Below, one piece after another: positions 46,386 to 58,812 of a DNA stretch of 64,000 nt. The stretch spans positions 35,947,143 through 36,011,142 of the forward strand of contig JAFMSR010000015.1 of assembly GCA_022818135.1 (NCBI GenBank), given 5' to 3'. Made by a program: the position numbers and the translations under genes. A model generated the notes under the pieces. That model worked only from the letters and a program-made list of their open reading frames with translations. It did no database searches and was not told the origin of the DNA. This DNA is from Saxidomus purpurata (Eukaryota > Mollusca > Bivalvia > Venerida > Veneridae). Positions within the stretch are counted from its first letter, which is position 1, and each line of letters begins with the position of its first letter.

Positions 46386-47672
46386 ATGTTTGGTTACGTC
46401 ATCACTAGACGCCTTTACAAGACGTATATTGTACTTCCTTTATTCATCTATGCTTGCTTGATGTACCGGATGCTTGAAAGTACGTGCGGCAAAGAACCAA
46501 TACCTAATGACAAAACTATAGTTATAGATAGTCAGTATGATCCAACATCTCGCAAAATAATGCAGTTCTATGGTAACCGGACTGAGAAATTATTTGAAAT
46601 CGTACAGGATTACAAAGAACTTGAACAGCGAAGAAAACAAATTTTAAAGTCTTTGCATAATTTTATTTCAAGTGATGAGCTAAAGCTTGCGGACGAAAAC
46701 AGTATCAATGACATGAGGGCCCTCATAAATAACATAGCCTCAAATAATCCTAGGGAGACAAAGGGTGTATTCAACAAAGCAGACACTATTTATAATGTTA
46801 AGAGACCACGATATCTGATTAATTGTTCTAATATTCATGAAGTGCACTTAATATCTAAGATTGGACATGGTGTCTCGAAACAAACATTTAAAGCAGATTT
46901 CAGGGGAATGCCAGTGGCTGTGAAAATGGTTACTAGACATCAAAGTGAAGTTAAATCATGTATTGATAAAATCAATGTAGATCATCCGAAAAAAGATGAC
47001 TTAAGGTCTAAATGTTTCGTGTTCCCGTCAATGAAACTTATGAAAGAAATATTACTTTTAGAACAAATCTTTCACCCAGGATTTGCTCAGTTGCTTGGAT
47101 ACTGCATAAGAAACGAAGAAAGTGAAACGACAGATCTTACCGAGCGTGGTATTGTAAGCGTATTTGAACTTGGTGAACGTGTCATGTTCTACAATCTTCA
47201 AATGCTGACATGGCAACAGAGACTAACCTTAGCAACGGAACTTTCAGATTTTTTAAACTACCTCGAAAACTCACCTCTTGGTTCACTAAGGATTAGGGAT
47301 TTCAAAGAGGATCATTTCCTTATGATAAATAACAGCTTAAAAATGATAGATTTAGATGACGTAGATAATTTAGAACCCGCTTGTCATGTGTATGTCAGTG
47401 CCGATACTCAAGCTGAACTAGCCAAATATGGTAAATTTAACGGTTGTGAATTTGATTTAACGTGCCAAAGAGGGATGTGTTTAGGATTCAATGCAAAACA
47501 AAACATGAAATTTATGAACAAACTATTTTTCAAGAAGCTGCTATTCCCAACCGTATTTCCAAAAGTGATTTCTCAAGAAACAGGCTCGCTTCTTGCAGAG
47601 ATTGACAGCAATCTGATAACGGCAGCAACCCTATCACAAAAGCTGTTTGATATACAAGACATAATGCAATAA
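46386..47672 (+). CDS. PKDCC: PKDCC/VLK-like secretory-pathway protein kinase
   Basis: Single open exon of 428 codons preceded by a good acceptor (tccttttcctttttag, to 46366), so a 5' UTR exon probably lies upstream. The first ATG is at 46386. A hydrophobic stretch at residues ~15-29 forms a signal anchor, placing the kinase domain in the Golgi lumen or outside the cell. Kinase features: nucleotide loop (KIGHGVSKQTF), VAVK lysine at residue 180, alpha-C glutamate at 221 (LMKEILLLEQ), a degenerate catalytic loop RIRDFKEDHFLM (Asp305) and DLDD (322-325) in place of DFG. The cysteine-bearing segment CEFDLTCQRGMCLGFNAKQN followed by a hydrophobic C-lobe helix is typical of the PKDCC/FAM69 branch. 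Vertebrate PKDCC is an extracellular tyrosine kinase of about 490 residues; this copy is slightly shorter. Tyrosine specificity here is inferred from family only. A nearby polyadenylation signal is at 48761. Confidence 0.9.
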   Translation: MFGYVITRRLYKTYIVLPLFIYACLMYRMLESTCGKEPIPNDKTIVIDSQYDPTSRKIMQFYGNRTEKLFEIVQDYKELEQRRKQILKSLHNFISSDELKLADENSINDMRALINNIASNNPRETKGVFNKADTIYNVKRPRYLINCSNIHEVHLISKIGHGVSKQTFKADFRGMPVAVKMVTRHQSEVKSCIDKINVDHPKKDDLRSKCFVFPSMKLMKEILLLEQIFHPGFAQLLGYCIRNEESETTDLTERGIVSVFELGERVMFYNLQMLTWQQRLTLATELSDFLNYLENSPLGSLRIRDFKEDHFLMINNSLKMIDLDDVDNLEPACHVYVSADTQAELAKYGKFNGCEFDLTCQRGMCLGFNAKQNMKFMNKLFFKKLLFPTVFPKVISQETGSLLAEIDSNLITAATLSQKLFDIQDIMQ

Positions 47673-48760
47673 ATCTTGCATATATCACTGATCTGACATT
47701 TTCGTTATTCAGCAATTTTGTAAATTCTGTCAGTTCATAAAATGCATAGAAATGCATTTTCTTTATCTTCAAGGAATATTTTGTAATGACATAATTTTGA
47801 TTAATAGCGTATCTTAGGGCAATACTAATTTCCTTGTATGATTTATCAAATATCTTTTATGTTTCTCAAGACCTAGAAGAAGAAACAAGAAACACAGCAA
47901 ACGTTTTTGTGCGTCTTTTCAAAACGCTTGAACATTGCAAGATAATTTTGCTGAAACGATCGATATTTGGTTCATACAAATGTAGTGTTTGAACTGTCAT
48001 TAAGTCAAATACATTCATATAAGTTCTTTCTATTTATTTGACAGAATGCCTTCAAAGGGATTCAGGATCAAATGTGTGTAAAAACGAAGTAACATACATT
48101 TAAGTGTATTTAAATTGAGTATTTCCTATCAGACAAAAACTATTTATTTAAAGCCAATATAAACTGTTGATTCAGCAAAAATATGCGAGTATGCACACGT
48201 CAACTGGTAAGCCGACCCTGTTTTGGTAACCGTGATACAAGGCTATTTTATGGTGATAAATCTTAATTAAAATTTAAGTAAGATTCTTTACTCGTCGTTA
48301 TTAAACAAGATCTTGATCATCAGTTTTGGCGAAAATTGGTGGATTTTGTAAGATATACGATAATCACAAAATAGCGGAAAGATCAGAAAAAGGGCGGTTA
48401 TAAGGATTGAATACCAGTCTACGTTTTTGTTAGAATGAGGTATAGTCATAGTTGCATGGTCAGATTAAAACCAACCGGAAAGGTGTTTTTGTCTTTTCCG
48501 GCTTCCACAAGGTTAACTTGATAGACGTTATGAAACATTGTTACCGATGAACAAATACCTACTGTATTTATGTGTTTTTGCCCAACCACGTTACATTTCT
48601 CTAGATTTCTTTCCGACTCTAAAGAATATATGCTATATAAGATGTAGCAGTTTTCTTTGCAACTATTCCCGACAATATCTGACATGATACTTGGTTAAAT
48701 TTAATTGATTACCGGAAAAACTTTTTAATATTTATAGTTGCTCATTTATGGATATTTCTA

Positions 48761-48766
48761 AATAAA
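48761..48766 (+). promoter_or_regulatory. Polyadenylation signal, kinase candidate
   Basis: AATAAA ~1.1 kb after the kinase stop, followed by GTTGGTCTTC. An earlier AATAAA overlaps the stop codon but is too close to serve. Confidence 0.35.
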
Positions 48767-49469
48767 GTTGGTCTTCTCCTCATGTACCCATTACATAAAC
48801 TGCAGTTTGAAATTTTGGTTTTTCGTTTTTTCTTCCTAATCTATTAGCCTACCAAAGCTCGTTAATTTGAGGTTTACACTTTTACTTCTAAATATATTCC
48901 AAGATTTCGTAAGAATTTCTGCAGACAGAACTCGTAAAATTTCTACATTCATTTACGATCAATGGCTTTTTCTTAACTCTCTCATTACATCTCTTTATTT
49001 ATTGCCGATACATCAAATAGGTATCCCAGATTACAATGAAAAGTTAAAAGCTTTTCTTTCCTGTTTTGTTCGTCCGGAACAACCTTAATTTCTGTTGTAT
49101 TGAGATGCAAAATAAAAATAAATGTACCAGAACGTTGGTTAACTGCTGAGGAAAACATATTATATATCTATTTGATAGCCTTCATTTTGGTTAAATCTGT
49201 ACATTACTTACATCTTAACAGAGCACAGGACATCAGACTTTCGCCGGCAAGGTCGAGTTTGGACTAAGCCTTTTTTTATAATTTTAGAACTTGACTCAAC
49301 TGGAATACATAGTGGACAAATTACTGGTTTCGGTGTACATGTGATAGTACGTTATTGTTTCATTTTTGTGGACACCAAACGTGATTTTTGTTCGAATGAC
49401 GCATGCAGCCATGGGTGAAAATAATTTTCTAGATGTTTACGCATAACATTAACGTGCTTTTACATCTAG

Positions 49470-49895
49470 CTCTACTGGACGAAGCCAAGCAGCATATATT
49501 ATGCCGTGGTGGTTTGTTCGTTGTCCGTCCGTAAATTTTCTCTTGATAACTTTTCCTTTTCCTTTGTTTTCATTCGACTGTAGTGACATTTTCTGACAAG
49601 AATCCTCGCAGCATGTAAATGATCTCAGCTGTGTTTAGGGTCACTTGGTTATTGGTCAAGGCCACAGGCATAACATTCTACAGGTCTCAATTTTCGTTCA
49701 ACTTTCACAAAACTTGCCCAGAAGGTTTCCTCTACATGTTGATGATCCCTGATATTTTTGGGGGTCAGTGAGTCAAATTCACACTGACCTCTCTTAGCTT
49801 TTCCTTGATAACATTGGAAAATATTTATAAAACTTACTAAGAACAGTCCAAGTAGTCCAAAAGAGCGACACTTGACCTTTTAGGCCTCTTGTTTC
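49470..49895 (+). repeat. Degenerate non-autonomous repeat ending CTCTTGTTTC
   Basis: Begins near TCTACTGGACGAAGCCAAGC, contains TTGTCCGTCCGT and several CAAGG/TCAC blocks, and ends TTTTAGGCCTCTTGTTTC. Non-coding, common bivalve style. Confidence 0.5.
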
Positions 49896-50999
49896 AATTC
49901 AGCTACTAATTATGCTTGTTGAGCTAGTTTCATATAAATGTCGAAATTCGCGAGAAAACTTTTCTGAAATCAAAGCACAGTGATGTCATTTTCGGCTGGT
50001 TTCCAGCCTTCATTATCTTGGTAAAGTTCTTCTTACGTTGATTGGGAAAGAAGTTGAACGGGCAAAAAGCCACCATTATTTTTCGACAAACCACTGAACA
50101 AATTCTTATTAACATACATTTTCTCTTAGGAAAAGTTAGGTATTGTTCTTTGTATTGTGGCATGATTGCTGCTTTGTGTCTGTTTTGTTTCTACTATTTA
50201 CACATGCCATGAAATAATTTAATATCAGTGCTGTGATGAATAGCTTGTTCGAAGTACTATGTGCTCATCTCGGCGTCACAATTCTATTAACATATGTAAT
50301 ATATAATGCTCTAATTTCAGTAAAAAGGCCCTCGTTTAACAGTATGATGCTCTTTTATGACATAATTGAAATAATTAAAAGCGTAATTTTTACTATGTCG
50401 GTCATGTTTGCTTGACCTACGATACATACATGTGATGGGTTAAGAGCATTTTGGTTTAATAAGTACATCTTTTATATTTTTGTTACTGTTGAATACAACC
50501 TGAAGCTGTAACTTTGAAATTTATCATATGAACCCTGTAATTTCCTACAAACTGTCTATATTAATATCTATCTGTTTGTCTGTATGTTTAGTTGCATCCC
50601 AAAATATATCTATATCAAACCCTCGTCTGCTCAATGCAACTTTTTGACATGTTGTAATCATACTGGAATTGCAGAGATTATTTGAATAATTGTATTCTCA
50701 GAAGCAATTACGCCTATACAAGATGTTGCCATCTTTGCAAATAATCTGGTTTGTATGTTACATCTCTCGGGTTCATTCTAAAGGCCCAGACCTATTTATT
50801 TTGTAGACATCGGCAGTGTGTCATGGGAAATTTCCGTTTCAAAATCAAATGTTTTCGTGAAACGGGACATTGAATTTATAGTTCTTGTATTCAAGTGTAT
50901 TATATATGTTTGTGGCTCACAAAAACTATCTGAACTGAATACGTTTGTGTATCACTATTAGCTTTGTATGTGTCAGTAATTTAGCATACATGTATACAC

Positions 51000-51085
51000 A
51001 GTAGAATTCCGCTATTACGACCACCTTCCGTACTTTCGATAAATGGTCTTAATAGCGGAGTGGTCTCAATAGCGAATTGACTTGA
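51000..51085. repeat. Short inverted-repeat element around CCGCTATTACGACC
   Basis: TTCCGCTATTACGACCAC pairs imperfectly with GTGGTCTCAATAGCG, and a middle copy GGTCTTAATAGCGGA lies between. This is a small structured repeat. Confidence 0.55.
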
Positions 51086-51477
51086 TAGACCCATCTAGTG
51101 TCAGACTATTCATACTTTCTTTAGCTTTCAATACAGTTAATATCGTTAGCTTTCAGTTTAATATGTAGGATAAACAAATGAGAGAAAAACATTTTAAAAC
51201 GATTTCCATATGAACGTAAATTGATCGGTCAAAAACGACTTCAAAATGTTCGTGTAAAATTAATGAACGTTTTTATTTTTCGTTCTTGTGCAGTAGAATT
51301 AGATTACTGAGATTCAATCAATCGAGATAATTTTTTATTGATTTACACGCGAAGTAATTGCCTGGTGCAGATCATCATAATGTGTACAAACATAATGTAC
51401 ATGTCCATGTTGTGCAAATTATTATGCAGTTTGGTCCGTAATTTCTCAAGTTTACAATCGTCGGTCCCAATCAAATG

Positions 51478-51610
51478 ATGCCTCATGAGACATTTTTCGC
51501 CATAGGTTCTTCTTTAAAATTGTATTTACTATATATTATTTTACGTTCATGTAACACATAATCTATGTTTCAAGAATATAATCGGCTAGATGTAGGGTAT
51601 GTCCCTTTAA
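51478..51610 (-). mobile_element. TTAA-type MITE, partial reverse copy
   Basis: Ends GGCTAGATGTAGGGTATGTC then CCTTTAA at 51607-51610, and matches in reverse the first ~130 bp of the 55880 copy (CATTTTTCGCCATAGGTTCT). The rest is absent. Confidence 0.65.
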
Positions 51611-52161
51611 TTACTATCACGAATAATACAGTTATCACCAATAGTAATTAAGAAGAGAAAGAACGTTTCTCTCTGGCAAGTCTTTAATAAATCAGTTTAA
51701 AACTCAAGAAGTGGTAACACTATGCAAATACATTTTACTCGAACATTCTGTTAAATATTCTCTAGGGTGAAGTAGATCTCTCAGTTATTTCATTTGTGGA
51801 GTATAAACTCATTCCCCTGTCATTAATTTCGGTTGTGGAATATTAACCAATTCTCTTGGGAATGAAGACCTTGTTTATGTTTTGTGCTTTAGTAAATATA
51901 GAGTTAAATCGTAGAACGAACCATATTGCTCGGTACTATTTTCATGTAGTTACAGAAGTAAACAACACTTAAACGTTAAACGTCAACATAACTCAGTACT
52001 ATGTGAAACACTGATTAAAATGTGTTGGTGCATGTTTTTAGTTTTTTAGCTGTACTGGTATTTAAGATATAATGTTGTTGGTCCTATCATTTTAACTGGT
52101 GAATACGTTTCAGAAACTTTGATTTATAAGAGAAAAAAAAAGTAAATACAAAACCACTTTA

Positions 52162-52705
52162 AGGTCCAGTACTAACACCATATCAAGTTTTCTTTAAAAT
52201 CTTGAATCGTAACGGGCGTCTTTTTAGAAGGAAAAATATGACATTCTGCATCGAATGTGACCATATTGTGTTGAAATTTGTGTTTAATAAAATAATTAAT
52301 ATATAAATAAAATATATTTTGCCTTATCAAAAACAAAAGTAGGTGTTCCAGTTTTAAAATATCTTTGTAATTTTCCAGAAGTTTCCCAGATAGAGGCTGT
52401 AAATAGGTTGTACATAAATAAGCATGTCTATTTTGAATAATAATTAAAGAACTTTACTTCCAATGATGTGTAACGTATATCTGATTGTTAAGAACATTCA
52501 ATAAAGCGAAAGTAGGAAAATAAGACCACACAGGTCAATCTAAGGAACTACACAAATATTCGCTCGTTTTTTTCGCAGCAGTATTTCAAACAGGGAAATA
52601 CTCCACGGCTATTGTAAAGTTTCAGAAGCCAGATTCAATCTGTATTTCCCCGTTACAATTTCAGATTTAAAAGAAAATTCGATTTGGTGTTAGTAATGGA
52701 CCTTC
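52162..52705. mobile_element. Candidate MITE with ~25-bp terminal inverted repeats
   Basis: The left end AAGGTCCAGTACTAACACCA is mirrored at the right end by TTGGTGTTAGTAATGGACCT. The 540-bp interior is non-coding and AT-rich. Target-site duplication not resolved. Confidence 0.6.
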
Positions 52706-53530
52706 GAAACAAAACAGAGCCGCCTTTCCTCAGAAATATTTAAAAAAAGCCAAATTCAAAAACAATTTACAGAATAAAAAATAGACTGAAGCATTATTCA
52801 TATATTGATTTAATACTTTGTCGATTGAAAAAAAGTTTTTCTCTGCAATTTAGTACAATTCTTGCACTGTTAACTGTACTGTGTAAAGGAATCCCTTAAA
52901 TAAACAGATTCAGGTGTACATGTATATTCTTTTAGTTACAGTGACGCTGAGCAAAAGGCTGATCGAATTATTCGTTTGCATTTTCAAAGCAATTAGTTCA
53001 TATGTGTAACTCGAACATCTCAATGAGAATGATTTATTAAAAAAAATAAAGGACTTTAAACTATATAAAATAAGATGTCTGTCGTTTTTTAGTGTCTGAT
53101 TATCATATCTATATCCCCAAATAGTTTGGCTAGAACCAAGTATGTAAGTATGTAAAAGTATGTAAACGGAGTTCGGAAAATATACACATATGCCACTGTC
53201 TGTTTGCTTCACCAATTAAATTAACTCAATCTAATTGGAGGTTTCCTCTATGATACATCAGCAGACTATCTCTGTTATCCCTAATTGATATCAACACTCG
53301 TAAGAATAACAAATTGATTTAAGACCCCTGGAAGAGAAATTTACAGCGGCACATAATGAAGTCCTTTGACAATTGCTGAATAATTATTTTGCAATAAGTT
53401 TGCCAAAGAAGAAGTTTTATTCCATGAACTACAATAAGGGTTGGCATTTGGCCTCAAAATTGCTATTTTACATGTGTCTGATTAGCATTGTTCAATTCCG
53501 CTCAATTAAAATTTCCGTATTAAAAAATCC

Positions 53531-53830
53531 TTAAAGGAACACTACCTACATCTAGCAGATTATATTTTTCAAACATTTATGTGTGTTCAATGAACGTAAA
53601 AAGATGTATAAATACAGTGTGAAAGAACAACATAATATATGCCTCATTTTAGCACAAATTACCAACATAGAGACCTCTATAATTAATCACTATCTACCCA
53701 TTAATTATACATCAGCAATTTTACATAGCTAATTGAATTTTTACGGTACTGCAACATGTTTAAAAACTCTGATTTTACTGATGGTGACTGGAGCGTTTAG
53801 CTTTAAACGTTTAGATTAAGTAATACTACT
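53531..53830 (+). mobile_element. TTAA-type MITE, right end lost to SINE
   Basis: Starts TTAAAGGAACACTACCTACA and follows the complete copy (CATCTAGCAGATTATAT, TACGGTACTGCAA) until it is cut at 53830 by SINE copy 3. Confidence 0.72.
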
Positions 53831-53989
53831 GGTGTGTGTTGGTGGTGTGTGTGTGTGTGTGTGTGTCGTGTGTGTGTACGTGTGTGTGTGTTGGTGGTGT
53901 GCGCTTCTGGGTGATGTGGGGCTCGTTTTGGGGAGGCTGCGTTTTTGGTACGTGGCATTCCCTGTTTGATATTATTTTTGTTTTTTTGC
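53831..53989 (+). mobile_element. SINE-like repeat, copy 3 (5'-truncated)
   Basis: Begins in the TG-rich middle and runs through TGGTGGTGTGCGCTTCTGGG to the common T-rich 3' end. It truncates the TTAA-type MITE that precedes it (53531-53830). Confidence 0.75.
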
Positions 53990-55879
53990 ACATCTGCTAT
54001 TATTTATGCTTTTATAGTAATTTGATTTAACACAAGTTTTATTGTGTGCCTCTTTAAATGTTGATTTGAAATGGTACTCTTTGCTGTCTGAGAAGTTCGA
54101 TATCTGATCCGATAATAATACCATGATTTACGTTTTTACCAATCAACTTACACAACTGATCCTGCTGAATTATGTAAACTATCTAACGTCGCATACACTC
54201 GGCATTCTGTTTACTCAGCAATATGATTTCGTGTCACATGAAATAAATTATTGTTTTGTCCTTTTGTAGTGTTTAAATGTTTTTTTTTAAGGAATATCGA
54301 AATTGAGCGTTGTTTAAGAAAAAGAAATACGTTGCTTTTTTAATTCTAATAATGTTTTTGGTTAATGTGAGACAAAATACGAAATGAATGTACAAAGACT
54401 AAACAGAACACAGTTTTTATTATTGTTCTATCCATAATTTATATGTGTAAGTAATAACTACATTAATAATGGGACTATCAACAGTTACAACTGACTGTTC
54501 TTTACTAATGTCAATTACTCTTCAAACTTGACTCAACGGAGGTGAAGTTTTACTTACCTTTGCACTGTCTATATTTATCTATATTAGTTTTCCCCGCATA
54601 TTTAATTGTATCCCAAATTATTAATACATTACAAACCTTTGTACAATACAATTATTCTACATGCTGTAGTTTTACTCTTGAACTGCTTGAATGCTAATTT
54701 ACTCCGGAAGAGACAATAGGAATCTCTATAAATCCACATTATCTGCATTTTGTGTTACAACTGACAGTGCACGGTTCATTCAAATGGACCAATCGTATCT
54801 ACCTGGCAGGTATCAACAATGTCTCACAGGAAACTTATAATTTTATTCATTTCTGTGATTTAAAACATTCCCCAAATGTATAGACACAACAGCAGCTTTG
54901 AATATTGCATTTATACCACTTGTATTAAAGCACTCCGTTATATGCCAAGGTTGAATAAGCAACAGGGTACTTATGTTTACTCTTGGTCCCAAAAGTCTTA
55001 ACTTGAATCAGTCTGTTCGCTTATTACTCTTCAAAAGCATAAAACTTAAAATAATAACACATGGAATAACCTACACAAAGTATGGACGGTTTATGTTAAA
55101 AAACAACGTAAAAAGTATTCATAACAAGATATCTATGTTACATTTTCTGAATAAAAAATACCATATTTACTTTAAATTATATGTCTCTGAATGTTAAATG
55201 ATAATAAAATACAGAAATCAATTAATTTTCTCTCAAATCTTTATGCCAACCTACTTCCTTTTACATATTTGGTAAGTAAGATATATTTTCATTATTTACT
55301 CAATACTCTCTTAATATCACTGATGACAGGAATAAACAGCATTCGTTCAAAGGAACATGAAACGGAAGATGTACAAGATAAAGACAATTTAAAACAAGGT
55401 ATCAATCTAACTTTGGGGAAAATAAAATGTTTTAGAAATCTAAATCAACAAAGCATCTCGAACATGCCGATGTTTGTGTTTAGATGGTATCATATGATTT
55501 GTTGAAGTAGAGAACGGACATGTATACATTTATTTAGGGTTCTTCATTGGCATTTTTGAAATGTTCAATTTCTGGGTGTATTTGTTTCATATTTTGCCGA
55601 GTTCTGTGGAATTGTTTTGATGCTTTCTTTGTGGAATAGATGCAAAAAACTGTAACCTGTTTGTTTTTGATATGAGAATAAATGATAACTTCGTACATGT
55701 ATATTCCTTTTAAGATGTACTCTCATGAATTGCTATTTCCTTCTCTCGTTAAGCATTCAAGACAATGATCAACCACTAAAGAATATCACATTCGGGAAAT
55801 GCTATGCAAGTAGTAAGATGAATTTACACGCCTTTATTATTAAACTAATCACAGCGAATTCAAAACACTTCAAATACAA

Positions 55880-56259
55880 TTAAAGAGGCACTCCCTACAT
55901 CTAGCAGATTATATTCTCGAAACATACAAATGTAGATTATGTGTTCAATAAATGCAAAATGATAATTACATACACTTTTAAAGAAGAACCTATGGCGAAA
56001 AATGCCCCCATTTTACCACAATAAATCAATAAAGAGACTTTCTGTAATAAATCGCATCCACCCATTAATTGTTCAAACTCTACATAGATTATTGAATGGT
56101 TTACGGTACTGCAATGTATTTTAAACCTCTGCTTTCATCGATAACGACTGAGAATGCAGAGCTGAAACTTTTAGGTTAAGTTATAATACTTCTAAAGGTT
56201 CTATTATTAATGTTTTTGAGGTTATTTAGCTTGACATCAGATAGGGTATGTCCCTTTAA
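55880..56259 (+). mobile_element. TTAA-flanked MITE (piggyBac-like), complete copy
   Basis: 380 bp bounded by TTAA at both ends, with inverted terminal repeats (AGAGGCACTCCCTACATCT and the complement of AGGGACATACCCTATCTGA). No coding capacity. TTAA target sites are typical of piggyBac-type elements; family assignment is inference. Confidence 0.75.
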
Positions 56260-58234
56260 ATAGAAAGTTTCGTAAAATAATCTCAAGGGTAACTAGATCC
56301 CTCAGTAATTTTGTTTTTATAATATGTATGCATTTCTTCGTCAATAACTTCGAAAGCGGAATATATGCACATTACCTAGGCATTGGTGCTTTGTTTATAA
56401 TGTTTGCCTTAAGAAAACATTAAAATTGGCATCGTTCTTATTGGTAAAATTAATCCATATATCCTATACAAGTATTTTGTTGATTATCTCTGTTATCCAC
56501 AATTAACATTGTTGATAGTCTTAGCATTGTCTAATCTTGTCTTGGACTTTTTATTGTAACTCTTGCCCAACATAAAGTTACATTATTGTCTCCTTATTGA
56601 CCTAGCATTGTTCCATGGTGTTAGTTTTGGAGAGCATCACTGACCTGGTTCATCTATTTTCAGCTCTCAAAGGTTTAGTCATGATTATATCACCGTCATT
56701 TTATTGTGCAAGCACAAACTCACAGGAAAGAACTTCTTTAGATCCCAGCCAGCAGCAGATAATAAAAACAAGACATCACAAGTACGCAATATTAAGCTCT
56801 TGTCACATTGGTCAAATCAGCAAGGACTTGTCATAGGATGATATAAATAAACAAAACGAAACAAAAACACACAACAATAGTACTATAGTATTATTTGTTC
56901 ACTGAAAAAGCAATTTTCCTATTTAGTTATATATATATTTTGCACTGTGAAATGAAGTTGTGCAAAGAAAACACAGTACACGAGAACTATTTATTGCAGG
57001 TGTATAGATCTACATTTTATGAGTGCTTGCTTAAAAACAATTCGGTGTTTTCTTTCACAATTCATGTAGATTTTATTGCAAATAAAGTGTATCCAGTCAT
57101 GAATAAAATTATACTTAATCTATAGTTCATGAAAAACTATAATACGAAAAAAGTATAGATAATTAATAATGTGCCTGATATAAAAATGTATAACAACACT
57201 AATTATTTAAAGGTTCAAAACACTTACACATTTTAATTAAACTGAAATTGCTTTTGTAAAATTTCATTTTATAAAAATAGATATTAGAATGAGAACAAAC
57301 GCAATAAAATATACCTAGGGCACATTAAACACAATATAGTTACTTTTGCATTTGTTCTACAGGGGTTTTGATTATGTTTTCATTTCAATTGACGCGAGTC
57401 AAATGCGTAAGACCGTGAATGGTCGGTTTCTATCCTTAATAGAAAGTTAAACACTGAAATCAAAAGGCAGCACACCCTTGCAGAGGTCCACGAAATGATT
57501 GCAGGACAGGATTATACGTATAGATAGATACACTGTTTTTAAAGTAACTTAAATTAGTCCTTTTAATGTTATGGGGGAAAGAAAAGTTGACAACTACAAA
57601 ATGCAATACAATGTTGCAGAGGAAGCTGTGACAATGTTACATAAGATATTGAGTTACCGCGAACACACAGTTACCCGAGATTCGCACCTGCAGCTGTCCA
57701 CGTACCTAGGTTAACTTGTTCCTGAATGAGTCAACTCGTACCTTGTGGAAATAGCATAGACATTCCATGTGTACGTAAATGTTCTAAAATTAACTAGATT
57801 TTTGATTTGAAAAAACAGTCGTTTCTTTGTCAATATTTTTTTGTCAAACACGGCACAAAACCAGGGTATTAAAGGCAAAAAATAAGCAAGGTAAAAATAA
57901 ACGATGTACATTATGTTGCATTTAATTTCAGTTTTATTAACTGCCTAAAGTAAACAAAGTATATAAACAATGTACAAAGTTCTATGCTACTTTTCAAAGA
58001 TTATTTATGAAACAAGTATGCGTTGACTTAGGTCCGAGTTGACCCGGAAATTTTCTTCAATGAATGTGTAATCATCATTTGATATATGTCTTTAAAGGAT
58101 ACTATTGGCTACGACTGCAAAAAGCTTGCAATGATTATATACCGCTCACTGAAGATAAACAATTATATTAAATTCCGTGGGCATAATTGTAAATCTGAAA
58201 ATTGATATGCTGTAACCATTCGCTTCAACAATTC

Positions 58235-58590
58235 TATTATTCTATCTCATTTGAGGTTCATGAGGTTTCCCTCTAGTAAAACACAAGACAACTTGTTGTT
58301 CTCCCTAAATGCTACCAACATTCGTAGGAAGCGTAAATTAATTTAAAGCACCCAGAAGACAAATTTACAACGGCATAAAATGAAGTCCTTTGGCAATTGT
58401 CAATAATTAATTTGCAATAAGTTAGTGAAAGAAATAAAATCATTTCCATGAACAACAATACGGGTTGACATTTGGCCTCTAAATTGCTCTTTTACATGTT
58501 TCTTATTAGAAGTATGATGCATTCTTGCAATTAAATTTTCCATTTAAATCAATACTAAAGTGTTGATTCGGAATGGTACTTCTTGCAATC
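58235..58590 (+). repeat. Old duplicated block, copy 2
   Basis: Same order of blocks as 53225-54095 without the insertion: GAAGTCCTTTGGCAATTG, ATTTGCAATAAGTTAG, CATTTGGCCTC, GTGTTGATTCGGAATGGTA. Non-coding. Confidence 0.65.
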
Positions 58591-58706
58591 TTACAAATAA
58601 TGTTGCGAAACGAAATGTTGATTTTAGTATCTAGTACCTAACCGTTAGCTTCATTGGAAGTGAATGTCAAGAACGATTAAACTGACATGAATTCGGGTTT
58701 CATTCG

Positions 58707-58812
58707 GGTGTGTGTGTGTTGGTGGTGTGCACTTCTGTGTGCTATGGGGCTCGTTTTGGGGAGGCTGCGTTTTTGGTATGTGGCATTCCCTGTTTGATAT
58801 TTTTTTTTTTTC
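58707..58812 (+). mobile_element. SINE-like repeat, copy 4 (5'-truncated)
   Basis: Begins in the TG tract, carries GGTGGTGTGCACTTCTGTG and ends with the common GGTATGTGGCATTCCCTG segment and a T run (58801-58812). Confidence 0.72.

Larger units (their letters stand above)
53225..54095 (+). repeat. Old duplicated block, copy 1 (pair with 58235-58590)
   Basis: Matches 58235-58590 in order: GAAGTCCTTTGACAATTG, TTTTGCAATAAGTTTG, CATTTGGCCTC and AATGTTGATTTGAAATGGTA. In this copy a MITE and a SINE (53531-53989) split the block. Confidence 0.65.
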
